A DNA stretch of 39,130 bases from Linderina pennispora (taxonomy: Eukaryota > Kickxellomycota > Kickxellomycetes > Kickxellales > Kickxellaceae). The position numbers and the translations under genes are program-made. Shown one piece after another: positions 37,984-39,130 of the stretch; positions within the stretch are counted from its first letter, which is position 1; each line of letters starts with the position of its first letter. Below the pieces are notes generated by a model. It was given only the letters and a program-made list of their open reading frames with translations. It made no database searches and was not told the origin of the DNA. The stretch spans positions 1 through 39,130 of the forward strand of contig NW_024468331.1 of NCBI RefSeq assembly GCF_002104995.1, given 5' to 3'.

Positions 37984-39130
37984 ATGCTTATTCGAATTAG
38001 GTCGCCCGAGGGCATGCACCGCGTCGAGGTCAGCGGGTCAGACACGCTCGCGCAGCTGCTGGCCAAGGTTGCTGCCGCTATGAAGGCCAGCTCGGCCAGC
38101 GACATCCTTCTAACACAGGACGCAGCAGGAAAGCAAATCATGGCCGAGTTCGAGCTGACAATGCCGCAGCTGGGGTTGAAGCACGGCGACATGCTGTATG
38201 CGCGAATCGCAGCATCGGCGCGGCCCAGCGCTGAGCCGTCGGCGCAGGAGCCGGCAGATACGGCGTCGGTCTTCTTTCAGCAGGACGAAGTAGATAGTCA
38301 GTTGGAAAAGGACGATGGCAAAATCAAACGCAAGCGTGATGGCAACTTTTGCAAGCACGGCGACAAGGGCATGTGCGAGTACTGCTGGCCGCTCGAGCCG
38401 TTCGACGACGGGTACCTGGCACAGCACAAGATCAAGCACATGTCGTTCCATGCATATCTGCGCAAGACGCTGGTGGACCAGAAGGTCACGGGTGATATCA
38501 GCCATGGACCGCCGGCAAATATGCCGCTGCCGCTGGAGGATCCTGACTTTGGCGTCAAGGCCGACTGCAAGAGTGGACATGCACCGTGGCCGGAGGGTAT
38601 CTGCACCAAGTGCCAGCCGTCGGCGATCACACTGATGCGGCAGCGGTTCCGGATGGTGGACCATGTGGAGTTTGCGCACCAGAGAACTGGTGGAGCGGCT
38701 GCTGGCGTTCTGGCGCGCGACGCGGTGCCAGCGGTTCGGCTATCTGTTTGGGCACTACGAGCGGTACACGGAGGTGCCTTTGGGCGTCAAGGCGGTGGTG
38801 GAGGCAGTGTATGAACCCAAGCAGGCGTGGGACGTGGATGGCATCAAGCTACCGCTCGAATCTGAGGAACACACCAGGAGATGGAGCGCGCAGCCGAGGC
38901 TGCCACTGCATGTGGGCTGCAAATCGTCGGCATGGTGTTCACGGACCTGGAGCCAGCGGATGAAGCTGGCAAGGTGTTGTTCCGGCGGCATGGCAACTCG
39001 TACTTTTTGACATCGCTTGAGTGCCGGCTGGCAGCGTACATGCAGAACAAGTACCCGAGCCGGTGCCGGTGGGCGCGTGGGGGCCATTTCGGCAGCAAGT
39101 TTGTCACAGTGTGCATCAGCGGCAACCAGG
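37984..39130 (+). CDS. NPL4: NPL4, Cdc48/p97 ubiquitin-adaptor subunit; partial at the right edge, two frameshifts
   Basis: With Ufd1, Npl4 delivers ubiquitylated substrates to the Cdc48 unfoldase in ERAD and chromatin extraction. ATG 37984 begins the ubiquitin-like domain ([16 protein letters not shown]; residues 1-80). The zinc-binding NPL4 region follows: [37 protein letters not shown], and [20 protein letters not shown] with [12 protein letters not shown]. Near 38680 one base moves the frame to [20 protein letters not shown] and [20 protein letters not shown]. Near 38870 a second shift leads into the MPN domain ([34 protein letters not shown]), which runs off the window. The in-frame extension upstream of 37984 lacks an ATG. 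No splice signals fit the shifts, which look like single-base errors. Confidence 0.88.

Overview
This window looks like nuclear DNA from a filamentous or early-diverging fungus. It is dense with spliced eukaryotic housekeeping genes (topoisomerase II, importin-beta 5/Kap121, ISU1, NPL4, a RAD51 paralog, a Grainyhead/CP2 factor). Introns are few and short (93-261 bp) with GTAAGT/GTTAGT donors and TAG/CAG acceptors, and coding sequence is biased to G/C at third positions. A DET1 homolog and an Rrm4-like 3xRRM+MLLE protein, both absent from budding yeast, together with the overall style suggest a non-Dikarya fungus such as Kickxellomycotina. That placement is inference only.

Layout. 0-3 kb: a possible exon running off the left edge, a chitin-synthase-like fragment, and an AVT3/4-type vacuolar amino-acid transporter split by many single-base frame changes. 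4.3-8.1 kb: a Dabb-domain protein and a RAD51C-like paralog on +, convergent with a large Grainyhead/CP2 transcription factor on -, which has about 4 kb of gene-free upstream DNA (8.1-12.0 kb). 12.0-14.2 kb: an RNA-binding protein on - with three RRMs, a 12-bp minisatellite linker and two MLLE-like modules, again frame-broken. 15.2-15.7 kb: ISU1. 16.1-26.9 kb: five minus-strand genes (PIP-box/SIM protein, DET1, YdcZ-family membrane protein, methylmalonate-semialdehyde dehydrogenase-like enzyme, importin-beta 5). 27.5-32.0 kb: TOP2, divergent from the importin. 32.7-36.0 kb: an orphan PPxY protein, a tiny one-finger C2H2 protein and a secreted repeat protein. 36.5-39.1 kb: an unknown multipass membrane protein (-) divergent from a partial NPL4 (+) cut by the right edge.

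There is no single operon-like system. Several genes concern genome maintenance or ubiquitin (RAD51 paralog, TOP2, PIP-box protein, DET1, NPL4), but shared function from proximity is not supported in a fungus. The most notable observations are: (i) a RAD51C-like protein that has lost the Walker A lysine, the catalytic glutamate and the Walker B aspartate; (ii) a fungal DET1; (iii) an Rrm4-type mRNA-transport protein; (iv) a long insertion inside the CP2 DNA-binding domain; (v) a patchy distribution of single-base indels, with six broken genes beside perfectly open 2-4 kb reading frames, which is best explained by local assembly error and should be settled before any gene is called a pseudogene.
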